Made by a program: the position numbers and the translations under genes. From the NCBI GenBank assembly GCA_945872245.1, contig CAMBZB010000044.1, positions 1 to 13,297 on the forward strand: a DNA stretch of 13,297 nucleotides. Direction: 5' to 3'. This stretch comes from Flavobacterium psychrophilum (GTDB taxonomy: Bacteria; Bacteroidota; Bacteroidia; Flavobacteriales; Flavobacteriaceae). Shown one piece after another: positions 5,954-13,297 of this stretch (position 1 is its first letter; every line of letters begins with the position of its first letter). The notes beneath the pieces are model-generated. The model did not search any database. It saw only the letters and a program-made list of their open reading frames with translations, and had not been told where the DNA came from.

Positions 5954-8590
5954 TTATGGTTTAATAGTCCAAGAAGCAAAAATTTGTTGTCCTATTAATC
6001 CAGCTCCTAAAACTTGGAAGTATTCTCTTCCTCCTAGGTTAGCAGCACCAATTTTGAAAGTAGATTTCATGCTTTCAACATTGTAATTGATTTGAGCGTC
6101 AAATACAGTAGCCTCAGGAATTACACCATCAACCATTGTAGATTCCCATATATATTCAGTATTCCATCTTCCGCTTACATTAAATCCAAAGTTTTTGAAT
6201 AATTTTTCGTTTCCAATAGAAGCTTTTACTCTATGTTTTGGTGTGTTGAAATTAGCTTCAAAACTTTCATCTTGAGATTTATCAAAATCAAATTCAGCAT
6301 AGTTATAATTCACACCAAATTCGAAATCTTTATATACTTTTTTAGAAAGACCAAGTCCAAAACCAATTGATTTAATTTCAATTTTTGTGTTGGTATACAA
6401 TTGAAAAGCTCTATAGTCTCCGAAGCCGAGAGCAGCAACTGAACGAGCTCCTAAATCTGTTACCACATTTGTTGGGGTGGGAGCATTTGGTCCATCTTGT
6501 GCTGATCCGTAAAGAGGTGCTACAACATTAAGGTTTCCAATGAAGTTATTATATACATTATAATATCCATTAACATCAATCGAAATATCTTTAAAAACGG
6601 AACGGTATCCTAATTCAATAGCTTTAACTTCTTCAGGTTTTACGAAATCTAAGTTTGTTTTTTTCAAATCAACAGTGTTTCTAGTTCTTAAAAACGCTGC
6701 TACTGAAGCTGCTGTATATGAGTTGTTATAAGCATTTAAACCAGTAATATTAACTGGTGCTCCTCCTGTGAAAAGCTGACCCGATGTTGAAACAGCTATT
6801 GTTTCTGTATATCTTGTTAAGTTATCCGGAGCAGAACCAAGTAAAATGGCACTACCTACGTTAAATCCGATGTACTGGTCTTGAGTAGATGGATTTCTAA
6901 ATCCGGTTTGGAAAGAAGCTCTGAAATTGTGTTGTCTGTTCTCTCCAGCAGAGTAAACTGCAGAGATTCTTGGAGAATAATTTCCCTCAAAGTTTTTTGA
7001 TTTATCGTATCGAATAGATCCTGAAAGTTTCAAACGATCCTCCATAACTTTTTTGGTCAATTGCGTGTAAGCACCATATTCATTGTAGTTTATTGTTCCA
7101 TTTGCATCTGTATAAATTCTACCTTGAGAATTTAATTCATACAATCGGTAAGACCCACCTACTTGAATTTCAGCAAATTTAACTTGATCTTTAAAATTGT
7201 AATTAACATCTGAATGGTATATTCTAGAGTTATCAACTAATTTAGATCCAGAAAGTACGCTTGCTTCCGAGGTTACTTTGTCAAACTTGGCTTTAAATGC
7301 ATCTGTTCCTGGAATTAATCTTCCACTATCCGCAAAATTTCTAGCATTTTGATGCGCTACTGCAGGACTTGCTCCTCCTGATATTGCGCCTACATATGCA
7401 CCAGCATATTGTCCAAACCAATTTTTATCAGTTTTCCATTCTCTGTTAATGTTGATACCGGTAAATAACATGTCATAAGAGTTACCTCCATCTTCAGTAG
7501 TAGTATATCCTCTTACGAAGAAATTTTTACCCTTAAATTCTAATTTATGTTGTTGCATAAAAAAGTTATTCAAATAGTATCTGTTAGCACCTTGGTATAC
7601 CGCATTACCAAAACCAAATTTGCTTTGCCAAATAACTTCAAGATTTTCATTTCCGAATGGTCTTAAATGTAAAGAAAAATCTAATTTAGTGTTTGAAGCT
7701 TTGTTGTCTGTTAAATCGGTCTCTTTATAACCAGTTCTACTTACGTTTGCATCTGGTAATAAATTTACTGCTGCATTAGGGATTACTCCAAGTCCAGCTA
7801 AAGTTCGACCTACTTCTCTTATGTTAGTTGAAACCTCGTCACCATAAACGTTGATACCGTTATAATTGGGATTTGTTCTATCTATCCCTTTAATTTCATC
7901 GCCAGTTGCTGCATCTATACCATTGTAATTGGTAGCGTACCAATCGGTCCCTTTCATGAAAGTATAATTTGCTTTAGCAGCAAAATAGTTATTGAATTTA
8001 TGAGCTACTCTAACACCGTAATCTGCAAAACTATTTACACCGGCCGCTTGTTGGCTCGTTTGTCCGTATTTTACATAACCGTTTACTCCTTCGCTTGTAA
8101 ATGGGTTTTTACTATTCATAAATAAAATACCGTTGAAAGCGTTCGCTCCATACAATGCAGAAGAGGCTCCAGGTAATAATTCTACGCTTTGAACGTCAAT
8201 TTCTGAGATACCAATCATGTTTCCTAACACGAAGTTTAGCAATGGAGAAGAGTTGTCCATTCCATCCACTAATTGCATAAATCTTACGTTAGCAACTGTT
8301 GCAAATCCTCTAGTGTTAATAGATTTAAAAGTCAAACTACTAGTGTTCATTTGAACTTCTTTCAAGTTCTCTAAGCCGTCATAGTAGGAAGGGGAAGCTG
8401 TTTTTTTAATATCTTTTAGTCCCATTCTTTCGATTGTAACTGGTGATTGCATTACTTTTTCAGGAGTTCTAGAAGCAGATATTACAACCTCGTCTAATAC
8501 TGTGTTTTTTTTAATTGAATCTGAAACTGCTTTTTGTGCAAACGAAAAGCTGCAAAAAAGCAATGTCAAAATAAGTAAGTGTTTTTTCAT
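5954..8590 (-). CDS. TonB-dependent outer-membrane receptor
   Basis: This 878-residue protein is an outer-membrane beta-barrel transporter energised by TonB-ExbBD. A signal peptide covers about residues 1-18 (cut after FSFA). A TonB-box-like segment, VLDEVVIS, follows at about 31-38. The plug domain is at about 45-165, with INTRGFATVANVRFMQLVDG and the conserved SVELLPGASSALYGANAFNG. The rest is barrel, with alternating aromatic strands and ending FASWTIKP. It lacks the N-terminal carboxypeptidase-regulatory-like domain typical of SusC proteins, and no SusD lipoprotein lies beside it, so it is not a classical polysaccharide locus. A strong terminator follows and no clean consensus promoter is visible, so control may be specific. 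The ligand (iron chelate, cobalamin, peptide or other) cannot be told from sequence, and no tRNA- or Fur-like element is obvious upstream. Confidence 0.92.
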   Translation of the reverse strand: MKKHLLILTLLFCSFSFAQKAVSDSIKKNTVLDEVVISASRTPEKVMQSPVTIERMGLKDIKKTASPSYYDGLENLKEVQMNTSSLTFKSINTRGFATVANVRFMQLVDGMDNSSPLLNFVLGNMIGISEIDVQSVELLPGASSALYGANAFNGILFMNSKNPFTSEGVNGYVKYGQTSQQAAGVNSFADYGVRVAHKFNNYFAAKANYTFMKGTDWYATNYNGIDAATGDEIKGIDRTNPNYNGINVYGDEVSTNIREVGRTLAGLGVIPNAAVNLLPDANVSRTGYKETDLTDNKASNTKLDFSLHLRPFGNENLEVIWQSKFGFGNAVYQGANRYYLNNFFMQQHKLEFKGKNFFVRGYTTTEDGGNSYDMLFTGININREWKTDKNWFGQYAGAYVGAISGGASPAVAHQNARNFADSGRLIPGTDAFKAKFDKVTSEASVLSGSKLVDNSRIYHSDVNYNFKDQVKFAEIQVGGSYRLYELNSQGRIYTDANGTINYNEYGAYTQLTKKVMEDRLKLSGSIRYDKSKNFEGNYSPRISAVYSAGENRQHNFRASFQTGFRNPSTQDQYIGFNVGSAILLGSAPDNLTRYTETIAVSTSGQLFTGGAPVNITGLNAYNNSYTAASVAAFLRTRNTVDLKKTNLDFVKPEEVKAIELGYRSVFKDISIDVNGYYNVYNNFIGNLNVVAPLYGSAQDGPNAPTPTNVVTDLGARSVAALGFGDYRAFQLYTNTKIEIKSIGFGLGLSKKVYKDFEFGVNYNYAEFDFDKSQDESFEANFNTPKHRVKASIGNEKLFKNFGFNVSGRWNTEYIWESTMVDGVIPEATVFDAQINYNVESMKSTFKIGAANLGGREYFQVLGAGLIGQQIFASWTIKP

Positions 8591-8830
8591 TGTGGTTTAA
8601 AATTTGTTTGTTAGTGTAGCTAAATTAGTATTTATTTTCAGATTATTAAATTTAACCCAAAGAAAATTGACATTTAACATATTGTACCTTGAAATATTAA
8701 CAATAAATCAAATCAAAACTTTAAATTTTTAACAGCGTATTAATTAAATCTGTTAATTTTATTTTACAAAGACTTTTAATTTTAACATAACGTTAAGTAA
8801 TTCGCAAAAATTGAGTTAAGTTGTTAAAAT
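8591..8830. other. Intergenic region upstream of the TonB receptor
   Basis: These roughly 240 AT-rich bases between the glmS terminator and the receptor start hold no ORF of note. There is no clean TAnnTTTG element for the minus strand. The nearest is TAATTTAG at 8620-8627, preceded at 19 bases by TTTA, a degenerate match. The same nine bases GCTAAATTA occur at 5802-5810 just upstream of the M1 peptidase gene. An 8-bp palindrome, TAACGTTA, lies near 8790. No riboswitch fold was recognised. Confidence 0.3.
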
Positions 8831-8863
8831 AAAAAAAGCGCTCAACTACTGAGCGCTTTTTTT
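8831..8863 (-). terminator. Strong intrinsic terminator of the glmS transcript
   Basis: A perfect 14-bp stem (AAAAAAAGCGCTCA at 8831-8844, TGAGCGCTTTTTTT at 8850-8863) closes a 5-base loop, with a seven-base U-tract on the minus strand. It lies 18 bases past the glmS stop and should end the three-gene transcript. Confidence 0.9.
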
Positions 8864-8880
8864 ATTTATTTTGAAAAGGA

Positions 8881-10728
8881 TTATTCCACCGTAACGGATT
8901 TTGCTAAATTACGAGGTTGGTCCACATTACAATCTCTCATCACTGCAATGTGATAGGACAATAATTGTAAAGGAATTGTAGTAATTAAAGGGGACAATGC
9001 ATCAGGAGTTTCAGGAATTTCAATCACGTAATCGGCTAAATCTCGAACCTGAGTGTCTCCTTTGGTTACAATTGCAATGATTTTTCCACTTCTTGATTTT
9101 ATCTCTTGAATGTTACTTACCACTTTGTCATAATGACCTAGTTTTGGTGCAATTACCACTACTGGCATGTGCTCGTCAATTAAGGCAATTGGTCCGTGTT
9201 TCATTTCTGCAGCTGGATATCCTTCGGCATGAATGTAAGAAATTTCCTTTAATTTTAATGCGCCTTCCAACGCGACTGGAAAATTATAACCTCTACCTAA
9301 ATACAAACAATTGTGTGAGTTTTTAAATGTTTCCGCAATTTCTTTTGCCTTATCCTTGGTTTGAAGTGCTTCCAATACCTTTTCCGGAATTAATTCCAAT
9401 TCTTGTAAATACCTATGATAATCAGTATTGGTCATGGCTCCTTTAGCTTTAGCTATTCGCAAAGCAATCATGGTCAAAACAGTAATTTGTGTTGTAAATG
9501 CTTTGGTTGATGCCACTCCAATTTCTGGACCAGCGTGAGTGTAAGCTCCAGCATGAGTTTCTCTTGAAATAGAAGAACCCACCACATTACAAACTCCAAA
9601 TACAAATGCTCCTCTTTCTTTTGCCAATTTAATTGCGGCTAATGTATCGGCGGTTTCACCAGATTGAGAAATTGCAATAACTACATCGCCTTTATTAATA
9701 ATAGGATTTCTATATCGGAATTCTGAAGCATATTCAACCTCAACAGGGATTCTTGTAAATTCTTCAATTATGTATTCGGCAACTAATCCTGCGTGCCAAG
9801 AAGTTCCACAGGCTACAATTAATATTCTATCAGCATTTAGGAATTTCTCGAGGTTGTCTTCAATTCCTGCCATTTGAATCAAGCCCTCATTTGCATGAAG
9901 ACGACCACGATAGGTATCTTTTATAACACTTGGTTGTTCAAAAATTTCTTTAAGCATAAAATGATCGTATCCTCCTTTTTCAATTTGCTCTAAATTCATT
10001 TGCAATTCTTGAACATAAGGATCAACTAAAGAATCATCTTTAATTTTTCTAATTTTTAAAGGCTTATCCATTCTCACAATTGCCATTTCTTCATCTTCAA
10101 GATAAATAGCGTTTGATGTATATTCTATAAATGGGGAAGCGTCAGAAGCAATAAAATATTCATTTTCACCTACGCCAATTGCTAGTGGACTTCCTAAACG
10201 AGCGACTATTATTTCATTTGGTTTTTGTTTATCAAATACACAAATTGCATAAGCGCCTACCACTTGATTTAAAGCTATTTGAACTGCTTTTCCTAATTTT
10301 AAATTGTCTTTGTTTTGAACATCTTCAATTAGATTCACCAAAACTTCGGTGTCAGTATCGGAATGAAAAACATAACCTCTGTTACTTAATTCTTTTTTTA
10401 ATGGAGCATAGTTTTCTATGATTCCATTATGAATAATAACGAGATTTCCTGAATTTGAAACATGAGGATGAGAATTCACATCGTTTGGAACGCCATGAGT
10501 TGCCCAACGTGTGTGTCCCATTCCAATAGTGCCATTAGTAGTAATAGTAGTAGAACACAATCCTTCTAAATCAGAAACTTTCCCTTTTGTTTTACAAACT
10601 TTAAGGTTTTTTCCGTCAAAAAGCATCACGCCAGCGCTATCGTATCCTCTGTATTCAAGTCTTTTTAAGCCTTTAATTACAATTGGGAAAGCTTCCCTAT
10701 GTCCAATATAACCTACAATTCCGCACAT
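8881..10728 (-). CDS. glmS: Glutamine--fructose-6-phosphate aminotransferase (isomerizing)
   Basis: GlmS converts fructose-6-phosphate and glutamine to glucosamine-6-phosphate and glutamate, the first committed step to UDP-GlcNAc for peptidoglycan and LPS, in the cytoplasm. The 615-residue length is typical. The N-terminal class II glutaminase domain begins MCGIVGYIG, with nucleophile Cys2 after Met removal, and shows RGYDSAG (27-33), GHTRWATHG (71-79), NGIIENY (101-107) and SDTDTE (123-128). Two SIS sugar-phosphate isomerase domains follow, with ACGTS (306-310), SQSGETADT (354-362), EGALKLKE (488-495) and HAEGYPAAEMKHGP (500-513). The C-terminus DQPRNLAKSVTVE carries the conserved Lys610, matching the active-site Lys of E. 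coli GlmS. It is the last gene of a three-gene cluster, 24 bp after the DUF4270 gene. There is no room for a glmS ribozyme upstream. Confidence 0.98.
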   Translation of the reverse strand: MCGIVGYIGHREAFPIVIKGLKRLEYRGYDSAGVMLFDGKNLKVCKTKGKVSDLEGLCSTTITTNGTIGMGHTRWATHGVPNDVNSHPHVSNSGNLVIIHNGIIENYAPLKKELSNRGYVFHSDTDTEVLVNLIEDVQNKDNLKLGKAVQIALNQVVGAYAICVFDKQKPNEIIVARLGSPLAIGVGENEYFIASDASPFIEYTSNAIYLEDEEMAIVRMDKPLKIRKIKDDSLVDPYVQELQMNLEQIEKGGYDHFMLKEIFEQPSVIKDTYRGRLHANEGLIQMAGIEDNLEKFLNADRILIVACGTSWHAGLVAEYIIEEFTRIPVEVEYASEFRYRNPIINKGDVVIAISQSGETADTLAAIKLAKERGAFVFGVCNVVGSSISRETHAGAYTHAGPEIGVASTKAFTTQITVLTMIALRIAKAKGAMTNTDYHRYLQELELIPEKVLEALQTKDKAKEIAETFKNSHNCLYLGRGYNFPVALEGALKLKEISYIHAEGYPAAEMKHGPIALIDEHMPVVVIAPKLGHYDKVVSNIQEIKSRSGKIIAIVTKGDTQVRDLADYVIEIPETPDALSPLITTIPLQLLSYHIAVMRDCNVDQPRNLAKSVTVE

Positions 10729-10752
10729 ATATTATTATTTTGGTTAGGAGTA

Positions 10753-12459
10753 TTAATTTGGTTTTGTATAGTAAATTTCCAATTTTAATCGCTTCGCATA
10801 ATTTGGATCAGTTGAAGGAATATTATTCCCAAATAAAACAGTTCCAAGCGGATTGTAAACCGCTGCCGAAGGGAATTTACTAAAAGGATTTGCAATTGAA
10901 ACTGGATTTTTTAACTTTGCATTTGAAGCAATTGCAATAGATTCAGTTACCACTAAACCTAGACGAACGTTGGTGGAATCTTTACTTATCAGATTCATCA
11001 TGTGATTGGTAAGTCGGATTTTATATTTTATTCCACGTTTATTATAAGGTGATGCTGCAGCGTTTTTTTCTATAATTCCGCCATGAACGTATTTGTTATT
11101 TTTAGCAATTGTAGCTACAGAAAAATCGGTGTAATAATCTATTATTGGTCGATGATTGTTTAAATCATAAAGATAAATTCTATTAGGTTCTAATGCTCCA
11201 GCCATTTTATCTTTATCGATATAAAAGGTAATATTTGCCTCGTTAACTAATAATTTCTTTCCGTCTGATGGATTTCTTAAATCGTCTAATTCGTCAGGAA
11301 TTCCATTCGGGCCCACTGTAGGTGTTCCTGCAGATGAATAACCACGGTCATCTTGATCGCCAAATAGTTTAATAATAGCCATAGAGCCTTCACCACCTTT
11401 TGGGAATAAATTATAGGCTCCAGTAGCTGCATCTGAATTTGATGCTATCCCTGAAGTATAAACAGAGGAATAATCATTTTCTAGTAAATTAACTGAATTC
11501 CCACCTAAACTAATTCCGAATTTCTTTTCTTTTTGGGTAACTACACCTGTCGTAGAATTGGTGACATCAACGGTGTAGGTTACAATAATTTTTGCCTTTT
11601 TGAAGTTCAATAAACACATACTCCCTTCATTAGGAGAAGTAGAAGAGGCATCTGCCTTAAAGTAAATTCCTCTGAAATAATCTTTAAACACCGAATTATT
11701 GAATAATTTTCCAGCAGCTCCAGCTCCGAATAATTTGTCTTGAAAAAAGTTGTTTCTCAATTTTAATCGCATTCCAGGAACCGAACGGGTATCAACAACT
11801 TGAGCGCCATCTACCGTTTTATAGGTTTTAATTTCTGCAGAACTGTACATAAATTCCTCGTTTTGAGACAAACTGCTATCGTCATTCAAACTAACCGGAT
11901 TTTTATAAGCATCAAAAACAGCAGTTTCTCCTGAATAATATCTTTGAACGTCTAAAAAGTTTAGCGCAGCATCAAGATCACGTAAAGTATAATTATTTTC
12001 GTAAACATTTAATTTAAACTTATTGAATACTTTTTTATCATTGGCAATACTAAATCCTTGAATAGAATCTAATTCATAAGTGCTATCTCCAGTTGTGGCA
12101 TCTTTAGAAATTAAATGACTAAAATAAGGCAATGAAAGTTCAACTTTTTTTACAGTAGGGTTAATCCCAATAGTTTGATTTACAGTATCTAATAAAACCT
12201 GAGACACCACACTCGCTTTTGTTTTTCCAAAAAACGGACTATTGTAATATCCCAAAGAATTTATCGGTTGGTTGCTGGTTTCTACTTGACCTATTGAAGT
12301 ATTATAAGCCAAAATAGTTTTGTTGTCGTCTTTTATGAGACCAAAATGATCATCTCCGATTACATCTGAGCCGATTTCGTTAAAATCTTTATCACAAGCG
12401 GTAAAAAAAGCAACTATACCAACTAAAAAGAGTAATTTATAAATGGATTTATTTTGCAT
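10753..12459 (-). CDS. DUF4270 family lipoprotein
   Basis: This 568-residue protein matches the DUF4270 family of Bacteroidota, whose function is unknown. The N-terminus is a lipoprotein signal peptide with lipobox FTAC and acylated Cys22. It is followed by DKDFNEIGSDVIGDDHFGL, where the early EIGSD segment is typical of the family as I recall it. The acidic stretch after Cys22 might act as an outer-membrane or surface sorting signal, but it is not a clear match to published export motifs. The rest looks beta-rich and Asn/Ser/Thr-rich with no further membrane segments. It lies between the GlgA-like gene (19-bp gap) and glmS (24-bp gap), so co-transcription is very likely. Conservation of this order in flavobacteria is from memory. 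A link to envelope glycans is an inference from glmS only. Confidence 0.85.
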   Translation of the reverse strand: MQNKSIYKLLFLVGIVAFFTACDKDFNEIGSDVIGDDHFGLIKDDNKTILAYNTSIGQVETSNQPINSLGYYNSPFFGKTKASVVSQVLLDTVNQTIGINPTVKKVELSLPYFSHLISKDATTGDSTYELDSIQGFSIANDKKVFNKFKLNVYENNYTLRDLDAALNFLDVQRYYSGETAVFDAYKNPVSLNDDSSLSQNEEFMYSSAEIKTYKTVDGAQVVDTRSVPGMRLKLRNNFFQDKLFGAGAAGKLFNNSVFKDYFRGIYFKADASSTSPNEGSMCLLNFKKAKIIVTYTVDVTNSTTGVVTQKEKKFGISLGGNSVNLLENDYSSVYTSGIASNSDAATGAYNLFPKGGEGSMAIIKLFGDQDDRGYSSAGTPTVGPNGIPDELDDLRNPSDGKKLLVNEANITFYIDKDKMAGALEPNRIYLYDLNNHRPIIDYYTDFSVATIAKNNKYVHGGIIEKNAAASPYNKRGIKYKIRLTNHMMNLISKDSTNVRLGLVVTESIAIASNAKLKNPVSIANPFSKFPSAAVYNPLGTVLFGNNIPSTDPNYAKRLKLEIYYTKPN

Positions 12460-12478
12460 ATATATTTAAATAATATTA

Positions 12479-13282
12479 TTAAACTAAATTCTTGTAGAAG
12501 TTAGTATAAACCTCAGCGAATTTTTCTTTAGCGGTGAAAGGTAAAAAAGGTTTACCCGATGTTTCTATAAATTTTGTTAAACTAGGAGACAGGTTTTCTG
12601 AAGCAATTATTATTCCATCAGAATGATTTAGCGTTGCCAAGATAATATTTTCATAATTCGGAGTTTCTAAATTTGAAATGGAAGCTTCAGGAACCCCATC
12701 AAATTTAACTTTGTTAATCAACTCAAGATTTAGATTACCCTCAAAAGACTGGCTATAAACAGAAGTAATGATTTTAGTATCCGAAAATAAAGCTTCGTCT
12801 TTATAATAATGCTTCAAATAGATTGGCAACATTGCAGCCATCCAACCGTGAACATGAATAATATCTGGAACCCAATTCAGTTTTTTAACGGTTTCAACAA
12901 CCCCTTTTGCAAAAAAGATGGCGCGTTCATCGTTATCAGGAAATAAAACCCCTTCTTCATCTGTAAAAGTGGCTTTTCGCTTAAAATACTCATCGTTATC
13001 GATAAAATAAACTTGAATTCTCTCTTTTGGAATAGAAGCTACCTTAATAATTAAGGGCATGTCCAAATCATTAACCACTAAATTCATCCCCGACAATCTA
13101 ATTACTTCGTGCAATTGATGTCTTCTCTCATTGATATTGCCATATCTCGGCATGAAAATTCTAATCTGTCCGCCTTGATCGTTTACCATTTTTGGCACGT
13201 CATAAGACATTAGAGAAACCTCGTTTTCAGCTAAGTAGGGCACTACTTCAGATGATACATACAATATCCTCTTATCTTCCAT
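12479..13282 (-). CDS. GlgA-like protein: lone, degenerate GT5 N-terminal domain
   Basis: This 267-residue protein resembles the N-terminal Rossmann domain of glycogen/starch synthases (GT5). The start RILYVSSEVVPY (5-16), the MPRYG segment (44-48), DNDERAIFFAKGVVE (116-130) and DIIHVHGWMAAMLPIYL (140-156) match the usual KVLFVSSEV, P-Y, DN-RF-F and HAHDW regions. It ends about where the first domain would end, while full GlgA is about 470-480 residues, so the C-terminal GT-B domain is absent. The ADP-glucose-binding KxGGL loop is replaced by residues near AENEVSL (18-24), and the Asp of HAHDW is Gly146. Catalysis as a glycogen synthase is therefore unlikely. The ORF looks intact, not a frameshift product, and no second half is encoded in the 20 bases before the next gene. 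It heads the cluster with DUF4270 and glmS; its promoter lies mostly beyond the right edge. Confidence 0.85.
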   Translation of the reverse strand: MEDKRILYVSSEVVPYLAENEVSLMSYDVPKMVNDQGGQIRIFMPRYGNINERRHQLHEVIRLSGMNLVVNDLDMPLIIKVASIPKERIQVYFIDNDEYFKRKATFTDEEGVLFPDNDERAIFFAKGVVETVKKLNWVPDIIHVHGWMAAMLPIYLKHYYKDEALFSDTKIITSVYSQSFEGNLNLELINKVKFDGVPEASISNLETPNYENIILATLNHSDGIIIASENLSPSLTKFIETSGKPFLPFTAKEKFAEVYTNFYKNLV

Positions 13283-13297
13283 ATTAAAATTCAGTAT

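Noticed and set aside
8665..8700. TTGACA at 8668 as a classical -35 box
   Set aside because: Bacteroidota do not use the E. coli consensus, no matching -10 or plus-strand gene follows, and the hexamer is likely chance.
10729..10760. glmS ribozyme or other riboswitch ahead of glmS
   Set aside because: Only 24 bases separate glmS from the DUF4270 stop codon, so there is no room, and the glmS ribozyme is typical of Gram-positive bacteria.
12479..13282. GlgA frameshift pseudogene
   Set aside because: No C-terminal GT-B half is present in any frame of the next 1.7 kb, which is filled by the DUF4270 gene. The ORF ends cleanly, so a naturally short protein is more likely.

Overview
The window reads as chromosome of a member of the Bacteroidota, most likely a Flavobacterium or close relative. 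The evidence is low G+C content, promoters of the TTG / TAnnTTTG type, a type IX secretion sorting domain on a secreted peptidase, a DUF4270 lipoprotein, and the neighbourhood of a starch-synthase-like gene, a DUF4270 gene and glmS. All recognisable genes except one small ORF lie on the minus strand.

Positions 1 to about 2180 look accessory. They hold a gene-poor left flank with two short open frames that may be gene remnants, an orphan 109-residue ORF with its own candidate promoter (481-810, plus strand), and a tyrosine recombinase (878-2077). The recombinase starts about 100 bp from the 3' end of a tRNA-Asn(GUU) gene (2180-2253). This is the usual layout of an integrative element or its remnant in a tRNA gene, with the element extending left out of the window. 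A tandem 10-bp repeat between integrase and tRNA is a candidate recombinase arm site.

From 2253 rightwards the content is core chromosome. rseP (2338-3684) encodes the intramembrane site-2 protease. It is followed, in increasing coordinates, by a secreted M1 aminopeptidase carrying a T9SS sorting domain (3851-5785) and a TonB-dependent outer-membrane receptor with no SusD partner (5954-8590). Strong hairpin terminators end the receptor transcript (5848-5884) and the glmS transcript (8831-8863).

The right third is a three-gene cluster transcribed leftwards with gaps of 19 and 24 bp: a short starch-synthase-like protein (12479-13282), a DUF4270 lipoprotein (10753-12459) and glmS (8881-10728). 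GlmS makes glucosamine-6-phosphate for peptidoglycan and LPS. The GlgA-like protein consists only of the N-terminal half of a GT5 enzyme and lacks the KxGGL nucleotide-sugar motif, so it is probably not a working glycogen synthase.

I found no CRISPR array, defence operon or clearly new multi-gene system. The points most worth a second look are the degenerate GlgA-like protein tied to glmS and DUF4270, the integration junction with its tandem repeat, and the orphan ORF with an inverted repeat across its promoter.
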